DNA of 64,000 bases from Diorhabda sublineata (Eukaryota; Arthropoda; Insecta; Coleoptera; Chrysomelidae): assembly GCF_026230105.1 (NCBI RefSeq), contig NC_079480.1, forward strand, positions 9,466,488 through 9,530,487. The letters run 5' to 3'. Below are positions 14,101 through 24,779 of this stretch, in pieces (the first letter of the stretch is position 1; every line of letters begins with the position of its first letter). Under the pieces are notes generated by a model. It searched no databases and had not been told where the DNA came from. It was given only the letters and a program-made list of their open reading frames with translations. The position numbers and the translations under genes are program-made.

Positions 14101-14395
14101 AAAGTACATTACTTTTCACTAAATAAGAGAAGTGACAAACATCTTCTAAAAAAAGTAAAGTGAACCAAAATATCACAGGTATAAATAATTAGTTAGAGAA
14201 TAGTATCTGTTGTATATTGAAAAAATGTCAGTTTTGATTTAATACTAATAATATATTTTTCCTTCCAGTTTTTATAATCTCTGAAATTAAGTGGCATGCG
14301 TAACCCCTTTTGCTATTGAAAAAATTCTATAATAAAGTTATTACGAATCGCATTGTTAAGTTAAAAGGCAATTGCCCTATATTTTGAGATGATTA

Positions 14396-14415
14396 AAGTC
14401 ACTTTTTTGTTGCAG
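14396..14415 (+). other. Splice acceptor of a 5'UTR intron of the LRR-Ig gene
   Basis: A pyrimidine-rich tract, CTTTTTTGTTGCAG, ends at 14415, 46 bases before the coding ATG at 14462. This implies that the first exon and the promoter lie further upstream; I could not locate them. Inference from consensus only. Confidence 0.5.
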
Positions 14416-14445
14416 CCAATTGAAGATTATTGCTTTATAAAGACA

Positions 14446-14496
14446 ATGAGTATTAAAAAATATGGACTTACTTCACCGGCCGGAAAAAGCCGGTAG
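14446..14496 (+). CDS. Upstream ORF overlapping the LRR-Ig start
   Basis: An ATG at 14446 opens a 16-codon frame that ends with TAG at 14494-14496, in a different frame from the main ATG at 14462 and overlapping it by 35 bases. If the 5'UTR acceptor at 14415 is used, this would be the first AUG met in the last leader exon. Overlapping upstream frames usually lower translation of the main frame. The peptide itself probably has no function. Confidence 0.4.
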   Translation: MSIKKYGLTSPAGKSR

Positions 14497-16230
14497 CACA
14501 AAATGGACGCTGTTATTTCTTTTAATTGCGGGGATATCAGCGACTCACACACGTCACGGAGATGGCTTCCTGAGTCAACGTTTTACAAGAACAATTCCAT
14601 CGGCAAACTGTCGTCTTGTGAGAACGAATACATTACAATGTCGCAACAGGACTATGGAAAATTTGTTTATAGGAACGGATGTTGTTTATTTGGATTTGGA
14701 GTATGTGATCGGTGGGAGTTTGGACGTAAAAAATATCCGACATTTGCGATGGGTTTTCAGCTCCTTAACCGTTATCAACGACGTGGTTATTAATCCTGAA
14801 AATCTCATAACTCTAGATTTGTCTTTCAATAATATAACAGTTTTGAAAAACTACCAATTCGATAATTACACCCATTTAACTCGAGCAAACTTATCTCACA
14901 ATATTATCGATCATCTTCCCAGAGATGTCTTCAAATCCCACATCAAATTGGAAGTGTTGTGTCTCTCCCACAACAACCTCAAAGCAATACCTTTCCAAGC
15001 TTTCTCTTTTATTGAAAGCTTAAAAGAATTAGATTTATCTCACAATAAACTCGTCACGTTCTTGGATCATTTTTTCAAATTCAACAAATACATCGAAGTA
15101 CTGTTACTCAACAACAACAATCTTACGAAAATCACTTCTAATAGCTTCGCTGATTTAACTGATCTCAAAAGACTCGATTTATCTCACAATTCTTTAACAT
15201 TTATCTCGAGAGGCTTGTTCGATTCGCTTTCTCATTTACAGTACTTAAATTTGGCGAGCAATCCACTGATGAATATGGCTAGTGGCACATTTAGGGGGTT
15301 AAGTAATTTGAGAATATTGAATTTGAGCGATAATAGATTAACCCAATTGACGTTCGGTCTATTGCATTTTAGTCCGCTTTTATCTTCTCTTAGTATAGAT
15401 AATACTTTGATCGAAGTGATACACAACACGGAATTACTGGGTGTACCTAAATTGAATATACTGACTTTGAAAAGAAATAAAAAACTTAAATTCATAGAAA
15501 CCTACGTTTTTGCTGATACGCCTGTTCTAAGCGAATTAGACATTAGTGGCTGCAATTTGACGTTTCTTCCGCAATCTATTGCGAATTTAACTTATTTAAC
15601 TAAATTGAATATTAGTGACAATCCATGGGCTTGCGATTGTCGAATGTTTTGGTTTGCTCGATGGGCAGCCATAAAAAAAGGCAACGTACTCATGTCTGAT
15701 TTAACTTGTGGTCCTGACGCTTATCCGGACGATATGTTGCCTACATTGGACCATTTAAACTGCACATCTCCTACAATAATACATAAGACTCCAACCAGAC
15801 TGTATAGACTAAAATCAGACGCCTTACTGGAGTGTAGGTACGCAGCAAATCCTCCCCCTTCTATAACTTGGGTTACACCTAGAAGGGAAGTATATCATTG
15901 GAATCCGGATCCAAGTATTCCGGATACGTTTTATAAGCACCCTCACGCTCACGATCAATTGATGACTCCTTTAAGAATCATTCCACCCCGAATCCAGGTA
16001 CTCGATAACGGCACCCTTTGGATTAAAAATGTCACCAGAGAAGACTGCGGACGATATACATGTTATGCCAGTAATCCTATCGCCAATCAAACAGACGATG
16101 TACTGCTCCACATCGACCCCGCTGATTGGAACCGAGTACGTGTTATCTCGTTGATTGTTGGTACGCAAAGTGCCGGAGGATTTCTTGGATTGACCTTATT
16201 TATACAGTTCCTAAGATATTTAATGAATAA
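14462..16230 (+). CDS. LRR-Ig single-pass membrane protein, coding exon 1 of 4
   Basis: Joined with 16606-16750, 16924-17064 and 18932-19564 this gives 895 residues. Order: a short cytosolic lead and hydrophobic signal sequence (about 15-27), an N-terminal cap with Cys near 49-60, about twelve leucine-rich repeats (LxxLxLSxN pattern, about 110-385), a C-terminal cap beginning NPWACDC at 387-393, one Ig domain with Cys458 and Cys534 (GRYTCYAS) and its central Trp, then a transmembrane helix at about 562-586. Several N-x-S/T sites suit an extracellular face. The family (LRR plus Ig plus TM) includes insect cell-surface adhesion and signalling modulators such as kekkon and lambik/Lrig-like proteins; the conserved tail makes a lambik-like protein my best guess, not a firm name. 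The exon ends with two bases of a Lys codon before GTAAGT at 16231. The in-frame stop just past the donor is intronic. Confidence 0.9.
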
Positions 16231-16605
16231 GTAAGTAAATCACTTCATTCACATTAGTCTCCTTGTTTGTCCAAAAACAAATATTAAGATTTTTTTCAAT
16301 TTGACATGTAAATTCCATCTATAATATTAATTTTACTAGAAGAAAATTTTTGTGTAACCGTTCTATTTATAACACATTAAAACAAATAAATGAAAGTTTA
16401 CTTAAAAATATTCGTTTTTGCTAGTCGTTACAGGTAACAATTCTGAAAATTATTTTAATAACTCAAAAATAAATATTATTATGTTGAAGTAGACCAAATG
16501 TAATTTAAATATCCATTCATTTCGGTTATACGATAACAAACTTATATACCGATGCAGTACAATAAAATCAATTGCATTATGGACATATTTTTTGCTTAAT
16601 TTCAG

Positions 16606-16750
16606 GTTTGGTGTTTTCAATAACTTTTGCAGTTTTTGTAAACGGGATAAAGTATCCCCAAGAGCTCGACAGATATATGCCATGCTCGATAATATCGAAC
16701 AGTACAAGAGCCAACAGCTTGAGAAACTTAGAGAAAATTATGCACTGCAG
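16606..16750 (+). CDS. LRR-Ig protein, coding exon 2 (juxtamembrane, first tail repeat)
   Basis: The acceptor TTAATTTCAG ends at 16605 and the donor GTATGT starts at 16751. The 145 nt exon completes the split Lys codon and encodes 48 further residues: a Cys/Phe-rich juxtamembrane stretch (NNFCSFCKR, possibly palmitoylated), then RARQIYAMLDNIEQYKSQQ and the first repeat unit beginning LEKLRENYALQ. It ends on a codon boundary. Confidence 0.85.
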
Positions 16751-16923
16751 GTATGTTAATGTATTCTATTTTATCGCTAATAAAACTTTTACAACAGTAT
16801 AACAAATACAATTACTATAATCTAAGTATTTCAACTTTTAATGAATTCTCAAAATATTAGTAAAATGAGAGCATGATCAAAAAGTACTATGTTAATATCA
16901 TGATTTTTTTTTTATTATTTCAG

Positions 16924-17064
16924 GTAACGAGAATCAAAGACAATTGCGCTCAACAAATGGAATGGATACAAAACAGCTACCAATCTCAAGCAAAACATTT
17001 GAAAGACTTTAGAGATATCGGTACCGCACACCTGACCACCTTGAGAGATCAATATTGCGATCAG
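16924..17064 (+). CDS. LRR-Ig protein, coding exon 3 (tail repeats)
   Basis: The acceptor TTATTATTTCAG ends at 16923 and the donor GTGAGT starts at 17065. The exon is 141 nt, exactly 47 codons, phase 0 at both ends. It encodes parts of three charged helical repeats (MEWIQNSYQSQ, LTTLRDQYCDQ) predicted to form a coiled coil in the cytoplasm. Both boundaries fall after a Gln at the same repeat position. Confidence 0.85.
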
Positions 17065-17439
17065 GTGAGTCTTAATATTAAATATGCCGATTTAAAACTA
17101 ACTGAAATAGAAAACAAAAAATAAAATTAAAATGATTTTCACTTAAAAAAGTTTCTCTCCATTTTAAATTTAATTTTTCCGACGTTAACTTTGTTTATAT
17201 TTTCTCAACTGATATATTTTAATGATGTAATTTATTAAGGGATACTGTGATAATGGCATGCAAGATTATGAAAGAATTTTTTTAATTTAGCTTTGGGAAT
17301 AGAAAATTATCAATTGCACGATGATAAATCGGGTAAATAAGAATGGTAAATGACACAAACAGATTTTTTGTTCTCAAAAATTCTGGCAATTTTTCGGCCC
17401 TACGATGATATATTATCATTTCTTGGATTATGGCTAGCG

Positions 17440-17830
17440 CTTTGTGCTTCTATAAATCCCTTTATTAGGGTGGATTACTCCCTTCGTTCTTTTTGTTAGT
17501 CCTGCTTCGTTTGTACCTTTCTCCATTCTTTTCCATTCGCTTTCCAGTCTACCATTTCTAGAATTCTGCTATCTTCTTCAATTTGGTTTCACGTGGCATT
17601 TCTTAGTCTGCCTCTGCCTCTTGGCCATAGAGGTATCTATTGTGTTATCGTCCTCACCCTTTCTGAAAGTTTTCATCTCGTGTCCTGCCCAATTAAGTCT
17701 TTGTGCTTTCATATACCTTATTTTGTCTCTCCTCACACTTCTTCAATTTCTTTAGTTTTCTTTAATCTTCTCTCTCCATCTCCTATAATATTTGTTCCGA
17801 GTATAATTCTCAGTATTTTTTTCTAGATTA
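17440..17830 (-). mobile_element. LINE relic inside the last LRR-Ig intron
   Basis: The minus strand encodes RRDKIRYMKAQRLNWAGHEM followed by a Lys/Arg/Gln-rich tract, the pattern that follows the RT domain in many insect non-LTR elements (basic residues, then QRLxWAGHVxRM, then a GRPxxRW-like motif). It has several stops, so it is an old fragment, in antisense orientation to the host gene. Confidence 0.55.
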
Positions 17831-18931
17831 TCTTCAGATCTTCTTCTTTCTTTTCATTGATATATTATCTTGTAATAAAAATTCATTGAATTGAATATGA
17901 ACAATATCCTAGGACTTAAAGAAAATTATCCTGAGTCTTCCGTCTTTTAAATCTTAAGCGGCTAAACGTGCACATACCCAAATATTCAGTTAATATAAGA
18001 TAAATCTAAAATAAAAATATTTTCAATTATTTAGCACGATTCATAGCATCATGACCATAAACTCTCTATTGATTTAACTCTACTAATATTTGCGATTTGA
18101 ACAAAATTCCATATTCGATATCTTTCATAATTTTCTCAAAATATAAATTTATTATCTTGTACCTAGCTGCGTTAAAGAAGAGAAGGGATTTTTCCAATTG
18201 GCCATGTTCAATAAATGGGCCACTACATATTTTTTCATTTGAATTAATATTTTAGTTATTTTTCGATCACACTGTGTAGGTGCATAAATATTAATAATAA
18301 AGTCAACAAATTTGAACTATTCCATTCTTATCTTTGAATAATGATCTTTATTCTTTTTTGTTTATTTTTTCGAGAAAATTTTCGATTTGATATTATTCAA
18401 TTAGTGATGAATGAATGGAGATTATGAAATAAATTTTTAATCTAAGATAAATAAATTCCGCCACAAATTAGTATCAAACTATATTTTGAAATTAGCATTA
18501 ATTTAATTTTATTAATACACAATTTTGTGAAAAGAATAAAGATGTTTAGGTTTTAATTAAAAAACATACCAACTCTTATAAGAACTTACACAGATTCAAA
18601 TTGATACTCCGGTTATCGCCACAAATATTTTATTCTGACTTCCAATAAAATCTATTCATCATCAATTACGTTTATTATCTTTTGAATTGTATCCTTTTTT
18701 TCCTTTATCATCTTTTCTCACTATATCAGTTTTATTATGTTCTAGTTGTTTTCTTTTCGTTGATTTCTTTTTTTATTTCCTCGAGAAATATCGAAGCGGC
18801 GATTACTTTTTCTCAAGGTCACCTCGATTAATTTACTTTTATCCTATGGATTCATAACTATAACTTTTAAAACTGTTGCTCCAATCTTTCAATCCCCAAT
18901 CGAAATATACTAACTGACAAATTTGTTTCAG

Positions 18932-19564
18932 GTGAAAAAGGTGCGAGATTACTCAACAGGTCAACTTAATTGGGTCCGAGAAAACTACGTCTTCCAGAGG
19001 AACAAAATTCGTAAATTCAGTTCACATAAAGTGTTGCAGTTAAGAGAAACTTACAAGTACCAACAACAGACCCTTAACAAAGTATTGGAGAACTTGCCCA
19101 GTTTGTATTTTGAGAATTGTAGAGCTGGAACTTGTGGTCGCGCCGAATCTCTAGTATTTGATCCTCAAGAAGCTGAGAGCATAGACTGCTATATAAAGAG
19201 CAAAATAGAAAAACTTGCTAATTTAGATGCCAGCACTACAGATCTAACTCAAAGTAGAATGTCATTGTATTACACACCTTCAGAAAGGTCATCTGTTCAC
19301 AAATCTCCTACTGAAATATCACCATCAATTTACATCAATTACATAGAAGATCCGCCTAGAGGTTTTCTCATGATGGAAGAGCCCACCACGTCTGGATACA
19401 GAAAAATCGGTTTCGTTGAAAGTGTTTTATCGGATCACAGTTGTGACGATTTACTTCAAAGAGAACTAAAGGAATCTGAAATAGTATCGAATCCTAATTT
19501 ACCAAGCACATCGGGTTTAGCTCCACCGATAAATCAAACAATACAACACGAAACATCTTTATAG
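18932..19564 (+). CDS. LRR-Ig protein, terminal coding exon 4
   Basis: The acceptor TTTGTTTCAG ends at 18931. Reading in phase 0, the exon first continues the tail repeats (LNWVRENYVFQRNKIRKFSS, then LQLRETYKYQQQ). A conserved-looking NLPSLYFENCRAGTCGR segment and a Ser/Thr/Pro-rich tail of about 130 residues follow, with sites that could be phosphorylated. TAG is at 19562-19564. The intron before it is 1,867 bp and holds a LINE fragment. Confidence 0.88.
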   Translation: MKKVRDYSTGQLNWVRENYVFQRNKIRKFSSHKVLQLRETYKYQQQTLNKVLENLPSLYFENCRAGTCGRAESLVFDPQEAESIDCYIKSKIEKLANLDASTTDLTQSRMSLYYTPSERSSVHKSPTEISPSIYINYIEDPPRGFLMMEEPTTSGYRKIGFVESVLSDHSCDDLLQRELKESEIVSNPNLPSTSGLAPPINQTIQHETSL

Positions 19565-19579
19565 AGAATTCAACATAAT

Positions 19580-19610
19580 AATAAATTTGTAAAGTTTACT
19601 GGAGAATAAA
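19580..19610 (+). terminator. Polyadenylation signals of the LRR-Ig gene
   Basis: Two AATAAA hexamers, at 19580-19585 and 19605-19610, begin 16 and 41 bases after the stop codon. Either would give a very short 3'UTR; AATAAA is common by chance in DNA this AT-rich. Confidence 0.4.
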
Positions 19611-19619
19611 ACATTCTAC

Positions 19620-21190
19620 TTAAGATAATGAATTAAATTTAAAATTGTTGATAATAGTTACAGCGATTTAATAATCCCAATCCAAAAAACGATTGACAAG
19701 CCGAAAAATGACGTGTTTATTGTAGCAGCAAATTTTACTCGTTTTCATTTCTCTATCTGAAAAAATTTCTGTGATACGAGCCGCAGTTGTTGTGTATAAA
19801 CTGCCTGACTTAGTGCCAATCTAGAAGCTGTTGAGCTGGACTAATTTTCTTTCAGAATTTTAAACGAATTGCCAAAAGACTTATTTTAATTGTAAAGTGC
19901 AAGTGATGTTAATTTTCATGTTAGTGTAAGTAAGTTAATTATTATTACTAGTCATATTTTTTGGTAAGACTGAATGTTTTCCTTTAACAGGACATGTAGG
20001 TATTTCAGGAATTCTATATTACTGTGATTGGTACCCTACTTTGTCTTTAACAACGATTATCATTTTTTTATTTAAATTTTCAATTTTTTTCATTACATGT
20101 AGTTGTTGCATTTAAATTGTATGTAGGTAATGGTTTTCAATCTTCAAATTTATACTAATCTTATTAGAAATAATTAAGAATCATATCTATATGTTTTCAT
20201 TTGCCAAACCTACTGACATTAGGACACTAATTTAGTCAATTTGTCTGTCCATCTTCTTGGATATTGGTAATCAGTTGGAACTTTTAAATGAGCAAAATAT
20301 AATCACACAACCACAGCGGTCCTTATTAGCTTCAAATAATCTAACTATTCAACGTCGATTTTGGAAATGCTTTGTTCTATCATCTATTCACTATTTCACA
20401 GGAAGATGGGACAAAATGTTTTCATCACTTTACTGTTTCCCTTGGCCCACAGTAAATTCAAAGTTTATCAAAAAAATATTAAAATATGTATTGATGAGTT
20501 ATACAAACCAAATCAATTTAAAATAGAAAATTTTTGCATTATTTATGTAAATAATAACGTTATTTAGTGTTTCATTATGAAACTTTCATGAGATAAATAC
20601 TTGCTGAACTGTCAAATGCATATTGTTTTTTCTAATATGTGCATGTGAAAATAATTACTATTTAATTATCAAATAGAACTTTTCATTTTATTTAATAACT
20701 GTATATCAGTACACACAAAGAAATATGGCCTTGTATAGAAGTATATCTCACAATATTTTATATGGAACTGCGACTCAAAATTATTAGGCATTATATAAGG
20801 AAAATAATAATTCAATTAAGTGAATTGCCACAGGAAAAAAATATTCTTCAATAGAACACTGGAGACTTCAGCTACTTCAATATCAATAAATTTATGTTGG
20901 GGGTCAATATATGAAACACTCAAATTTCAAACATATTCTCATTTCTCTCTCATTTCTAATAAGATTGGTGCTGGGGTCCTTTTGGCATGCTTAGTAGAAT
21001 CAAAAGCTACCCTTATAGGAAACACTTACTGGCAAGAGGTTTATAGTATTTTTTTCATCATTAAGACTAATTTTGATAATGTCATTTTAATTTAATATGA
21101 AATTAATCATAAAAATAGTTGATGAGTTGATGATGTAGTCTTGAAAGTAAAAAATTAAATAGTCCTCTAGAATAGGAATATAAAATTTTG
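19620..21190. other. AT-rich non-coding stretch
   Basis: No supportable gene. The open frames at 20257-20567 and 20820-21095 overlap in different frames and have no recognisable domains. Confidence 0.5.
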
Positions 21191-21194
21191 TATT

Positions 21195-21975
21195 ATTATT
21201 AAAAATGGGGAGGATTTGTTGGCCTAATTGCCTAGGTAATCCTTTTGCAGTCCCCTTGGTAGCCCATGTAGATTCTCTAGAATTGGAGAACTCTCCGGCC
21301 GTCACAAATTTTGAAGCAAAATTTTCTTTCTCCATTCCACAGATCGGATTCCTTGTCTGTATTAGATCTCTAAAATCGGCTTCCATGTGCCTACTAGAGT
21401 CTTTGGGTTCTTTTTTCCTACTATCAGTATTTCCGACACTCAGTCTGAGAGGTTCTCGTCACTTATAAAGGTTTTGGCCTATCTACAACCAAATTACTGA
21501 AGCCACGCATCTTTGCTTTTTTCCTTTCCTATAGTTTAAGGTGTTCCGTAATGTACGAGTAGATGATTTCCACTGCAGGTTCGGATCTCATGAGTGATTG
21601 AGTAGCTCCAAAATTTACCGGGTCATCAGTAACTTGACCGCCCTTTAGTTTTCCTGCTCATTCAGTGCCTTTCACAAACAGCTTTGATTCTGTGGTCATG
21701 CTTTACAGTAGTTCCGTTTCATTGTTTGTACAAATAAGGACATTAATATGGTTATTATCGTGAGCTGCAACCTGGTCCGATAAGGATGGCCACCAGTTCG
21801 GTCTGCTTATTAGAAACGTATCTTCCTAGGGAAAAGATGTGTCCTCCATGCTTGTGTAATTCTGGTCCATCCAGCTCGCGCTTTTTTTTATCCATCCGAG
21901 TAGTTGGTGTTAATATCTGAAGGCAAGTTGGCCTTATTTTGATCTTATATCCCCTTACCCCCAAAGACCAAAATG
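21195..21975 (-). mobile_element. GC-richer LINE-type relic (probable RNase H region)
   Basis: This block is noticeably richer in GC than its flanks. Minus-strand frames give a GPELHKHGGHIFSLGRYVS stretch followed by a TELVAI motif, resembling the RNase H domain of R1/Jockey-like LINEs (GRYxTVFQAEVxAI). Downstream frames (21087-21386) are rich in polar residues. Stops and frameshifts are frequent. The assignment is tentative because no RT motifs remain. Confidence 0.35.
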
Positions 21976-21979
21976 ATTA

Positions 21980-23182
21980 GCTCGGTATTCCACAATAGTC
22001 GTGGAACCTTGGTTTCGCGTGATACATTAAGTTTGAAAAATATGTATATTCATTGGGTTCACACAAGCCAAAATGGAGGACTGCCGTGCAGGTTCGCCGC
22101 TACCATCCTGAATTCAACCAGAGTTTGCGTTCTGGGTTTCGGATTTGATTAGGATGCGATTCATACGTGCGCTAATGAAACTGGGTATATAAATAGTTAA
22201 ATAAATTTACATTATTATGTTATGTAAAACACAAGAACCAAAAAAACATTCACCAACAAATAATTTAAATATGAGTTTAAAGATTGTATTTTTTCCTGAA
22301 AAGTCTCAAACTTTCGTCATTTGGGATATGATCATCAAAGCAGTGTTCAGAAATAACAAACAACTTGAACAATCCATCTGGAGGTTTTCAACATTCAACC
22401 ACTCCAGCTCATCCTTTTATCAGAATTACTCTTTTTGTTTGAAGAAGAAGATGGTTTGGAACATGTGGAAATAAGCATCCATGATAATGGATCCAAGTTC
22501 CAAAGAGACTTTGCTAATTTGTTAATCATTCCATCTCAGTAATTGGATTAAATTCTGATAACTGAGAATTTCGAGAGTGTCGATGATTTTTCATATCATA
22601 TAACTTCTATATACCTATTTTCTATTCGCATTCAAATACCTATAGGTTGACAAGTTGTGTGGTAAAATAATCAATAAGTTTGTGGGTACGGGTATTTAAA
22701 CGAGGCAAAAAAGTCGATTGTGAAAAAATTAGTTTATGCTTCCAAAAAAAATATATACCCTAAACGATAGAATATAGGAATAATATGTTATCATTATTTC
22801 GTAAGTATAAGAAGGGTATCATAATCCTTGTTTATCAATTACATAGAAAACGCGTAATGTGTAGAAAATAACACTTTTCTCAATGTACATTTTTATATAA
22901 TGCAGCACCCCACCGACATGTATGAATATTTCTATCAACACAACTATAGATAGATGAAAATTTTTAAATAAAAATAATAACTAAACTATTTTTTATTGAA
23001 TATCTATGATTTATAAGATCGAGAACTGTTAAATAGTGTCATTTAATAAAAATGTATTGAATCAAATTTGACGTTTTAATTACAAAAATTTTACCAAATT
23101 ATAAAGTTTCTATTTTAAAATTCTAGTAGTCAATTAGTTATACCAAATACGAGAATGGCTCTAGAAGTAGCTGGCTCAACAT

Positions 23183-23185
<3 letters not shown>
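21980..23185. other. Non-coding stretch
   Basis: The first 170 bases stay GC-richer and may belong to the relic before. The rest is AT-rich, and I see no supportable gene in it. Confidence 0.45.

Positions 23186-23233
<48 letters not shown>
23186..23233. repeat. (TA)n microsatellite next to a mariner
   Basis: About 48 bases of uninterrupted TA, directly abutting the 3' end of the mariner relic at 23234. This fits insertion into a TA-rich target, since mariner elements duplicate TA. Confidence 0.95.
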
Positions 23234-23236
<3 letters not shown>

Positions 23237-23560
23237 TCAACGTAATCTCCCGCTCGATACAATACCAGCGATGCTCAATAAGTTCGAAGCCTTTTTTCTA
23301 ATAAGAATCGTCAAGCTCCACAAAATAACCATGAATTGCAGACATTACCTCTTCATTGTTGGAAAATATTTGACCACCGAGTATTTTTTTCAACACTGGG
23401 AACATAAAATAATTCGAGGGGGCTAAATATGGCGAATAGGGTGCATGAGGTAGCAATTCAAGCTTTAATTCAATGATTTTGGCTATGGCAAATGGCAACA
23501 TGGATGTGTGGGCTGGTCCATTGTCTTAATGAAACGAAACTTTCTTGGCCAAATACTGCC
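23234..23560 (-). pseudogene. Mariner transposase, C-terminal third
   Basis: The minus-strand frame at 23298-23501 encodes the end of a mariner transposase: DNGPAHTSM containing the third catalytic Asp, then ELLPHAPYSPYLAPSNYFMF, then SNNEEV and a C-terminal tail. A TAA precedes the DN motif and another stop comes near FVELDDSY, so it is inactive. N-terminal and central parts are not recognisable in the bases to its right. Confidence 0.8.
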
Positions 23561-23744
23561 GTTTTGCTTCATTTCTTCAGTACAGTATCACAGTACCAAA
23601 TATCTGTTATCAGCACTAAATTTTGATCTAAACGAGTGATTCTGCCGACTTGACCTTCTAGCTTTACTGACGTGTCTATCACCTGTTTAGTCAGAATCCT
23701 ATTATTTCGAATGCGATGTCTACTGTGTAACAAACGAGTGTAGC

Positions 23745-24232
23745 CGTTGTCTGCGTTTGTATAGAGTCGGTAATTTTGATCGATCTGACTGTAGGCTAAG
23801 TATTTGTATGATTGCTGAATATTTTGGAATTCACAATGAATGTGTGCAACAAATTCTACATAAAAATTTCAACGTGCGAAAAGATGTGCAAAACTGTTGC
23901 CTGAAATACTCATAATAGAACAACAAGAAGTTCAGAAAAATATTTCTATTGACACTTTGAATACGTTAAAAATAAATCAAACTTATTAGAGAAGCTAATA
24001 ACGTGTGACGAATCAATCTGCATCAGAAGACAGAAAAGAAAAAGTGGCGCGCGCCCTAAAAGAACTGACAGAAATAGATTTTCTGCACTGTTTTGAACAA
24101 CGGAAGATTGGCGTGAATCTTTGTAGAGTTAGAGAAATATATATCGAAGGTGATAATAAATAAATATACATAATTTCATAATAAAATTTTATTTATCACC
24201 AGTCTCGTTATTTAACAGCCACACCTCGTTTA
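23745..24232 (+). mobile_element. Mariner-type element with internal deletion
   Basis: Plus-strand frames give an N-terminal HTH portion (MIAEYFGIHNECVQQILHKN) and, after a short gap, the end of the protein (ALKELTEIDFLHCFEQRK... then EGDN). The middle with the catalytic residues is gone. The right terminus ends in CGTTATTTAACAGCCACACC, matching in reverse complement the terminus at 13962. A non-autonomous relic; the left end is not located. Confidence 0.6.
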
Positions 24233-24453
24233 TGCTATTGCAATAATTCTAGAACCTCAAATTATCTATTGTGAGACTACTTCTGTCAAGTCACATCTTT
24301 CACAGTTTCTACTACATTAAATTACCTCCAGCGCCGTTAGGTGGCTTGTAAATGCGTACCCGTTACACAATAGTTTCCACTACATTAAGTAGTGACCGGC
24401 CCTGGCAAATGGCGTACAACTGTCACAGTAATATAATTTTTTATCACAGATCT

Positions 24454-24777
24454 TCATAGTTCATTGTGGGCGGCCAAGGGGCCGTTGAGCACATAGGCCT
24501 TCAAATAGGCCCTTCGTGCCCCACTTGACGTTACCAAAGGCCGATGTCCTTTGAAGCGCTTTGGCTTGAACCCTTTGATGTCATTAGGCAAGCTATGAGG
24601 TTTGCCTAAGAGTTTAAAACGCGCTCGTTTTCTTCCATGTCCCAACAGCACAATCACAGATCTTAGTGTGATCACTGGAGTGATGACATCCAATAATATT
24701 TTGAAAAGTTTGTACATATTCTTAATAAAAATATGAAAACGCAGATTATTTTCATGGTTTGAAAAATTACCAGGCAT
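24454..24777 (-). other. 107-codon open frame of unknown nature
   Basis: A GC-richer minus-strand frame with a basic C-terminal half (GHGRKRARFKLLG, then FKPKRFKGHRP). It begins at ATG and ends TGA shortly after AAHNEL. I recognise no family. Adjacent sequence at 24290-24400 has two similar TCTACTACATTAA-type segments, suggesting repeat DNA, so it may be part of a transposon. Confidence 0.22.
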
Positions 24778-24779
24778 CT

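Noticed and set aside
14503..14793. Second plus-strand ORF inside the LRR-Ig exon
   Set aside because: Out-of-frame shadow of the real coding frame.
16231..16236. In-frame TAA directly after the transmembrane helix, which would end the LRR-Ig protein at 590 residues
   Set aside because: The stop is part of a consensus GTAAGT donor, and the downstream exons continue in phase with a coherent repeated tail, so the splice is the better reading.
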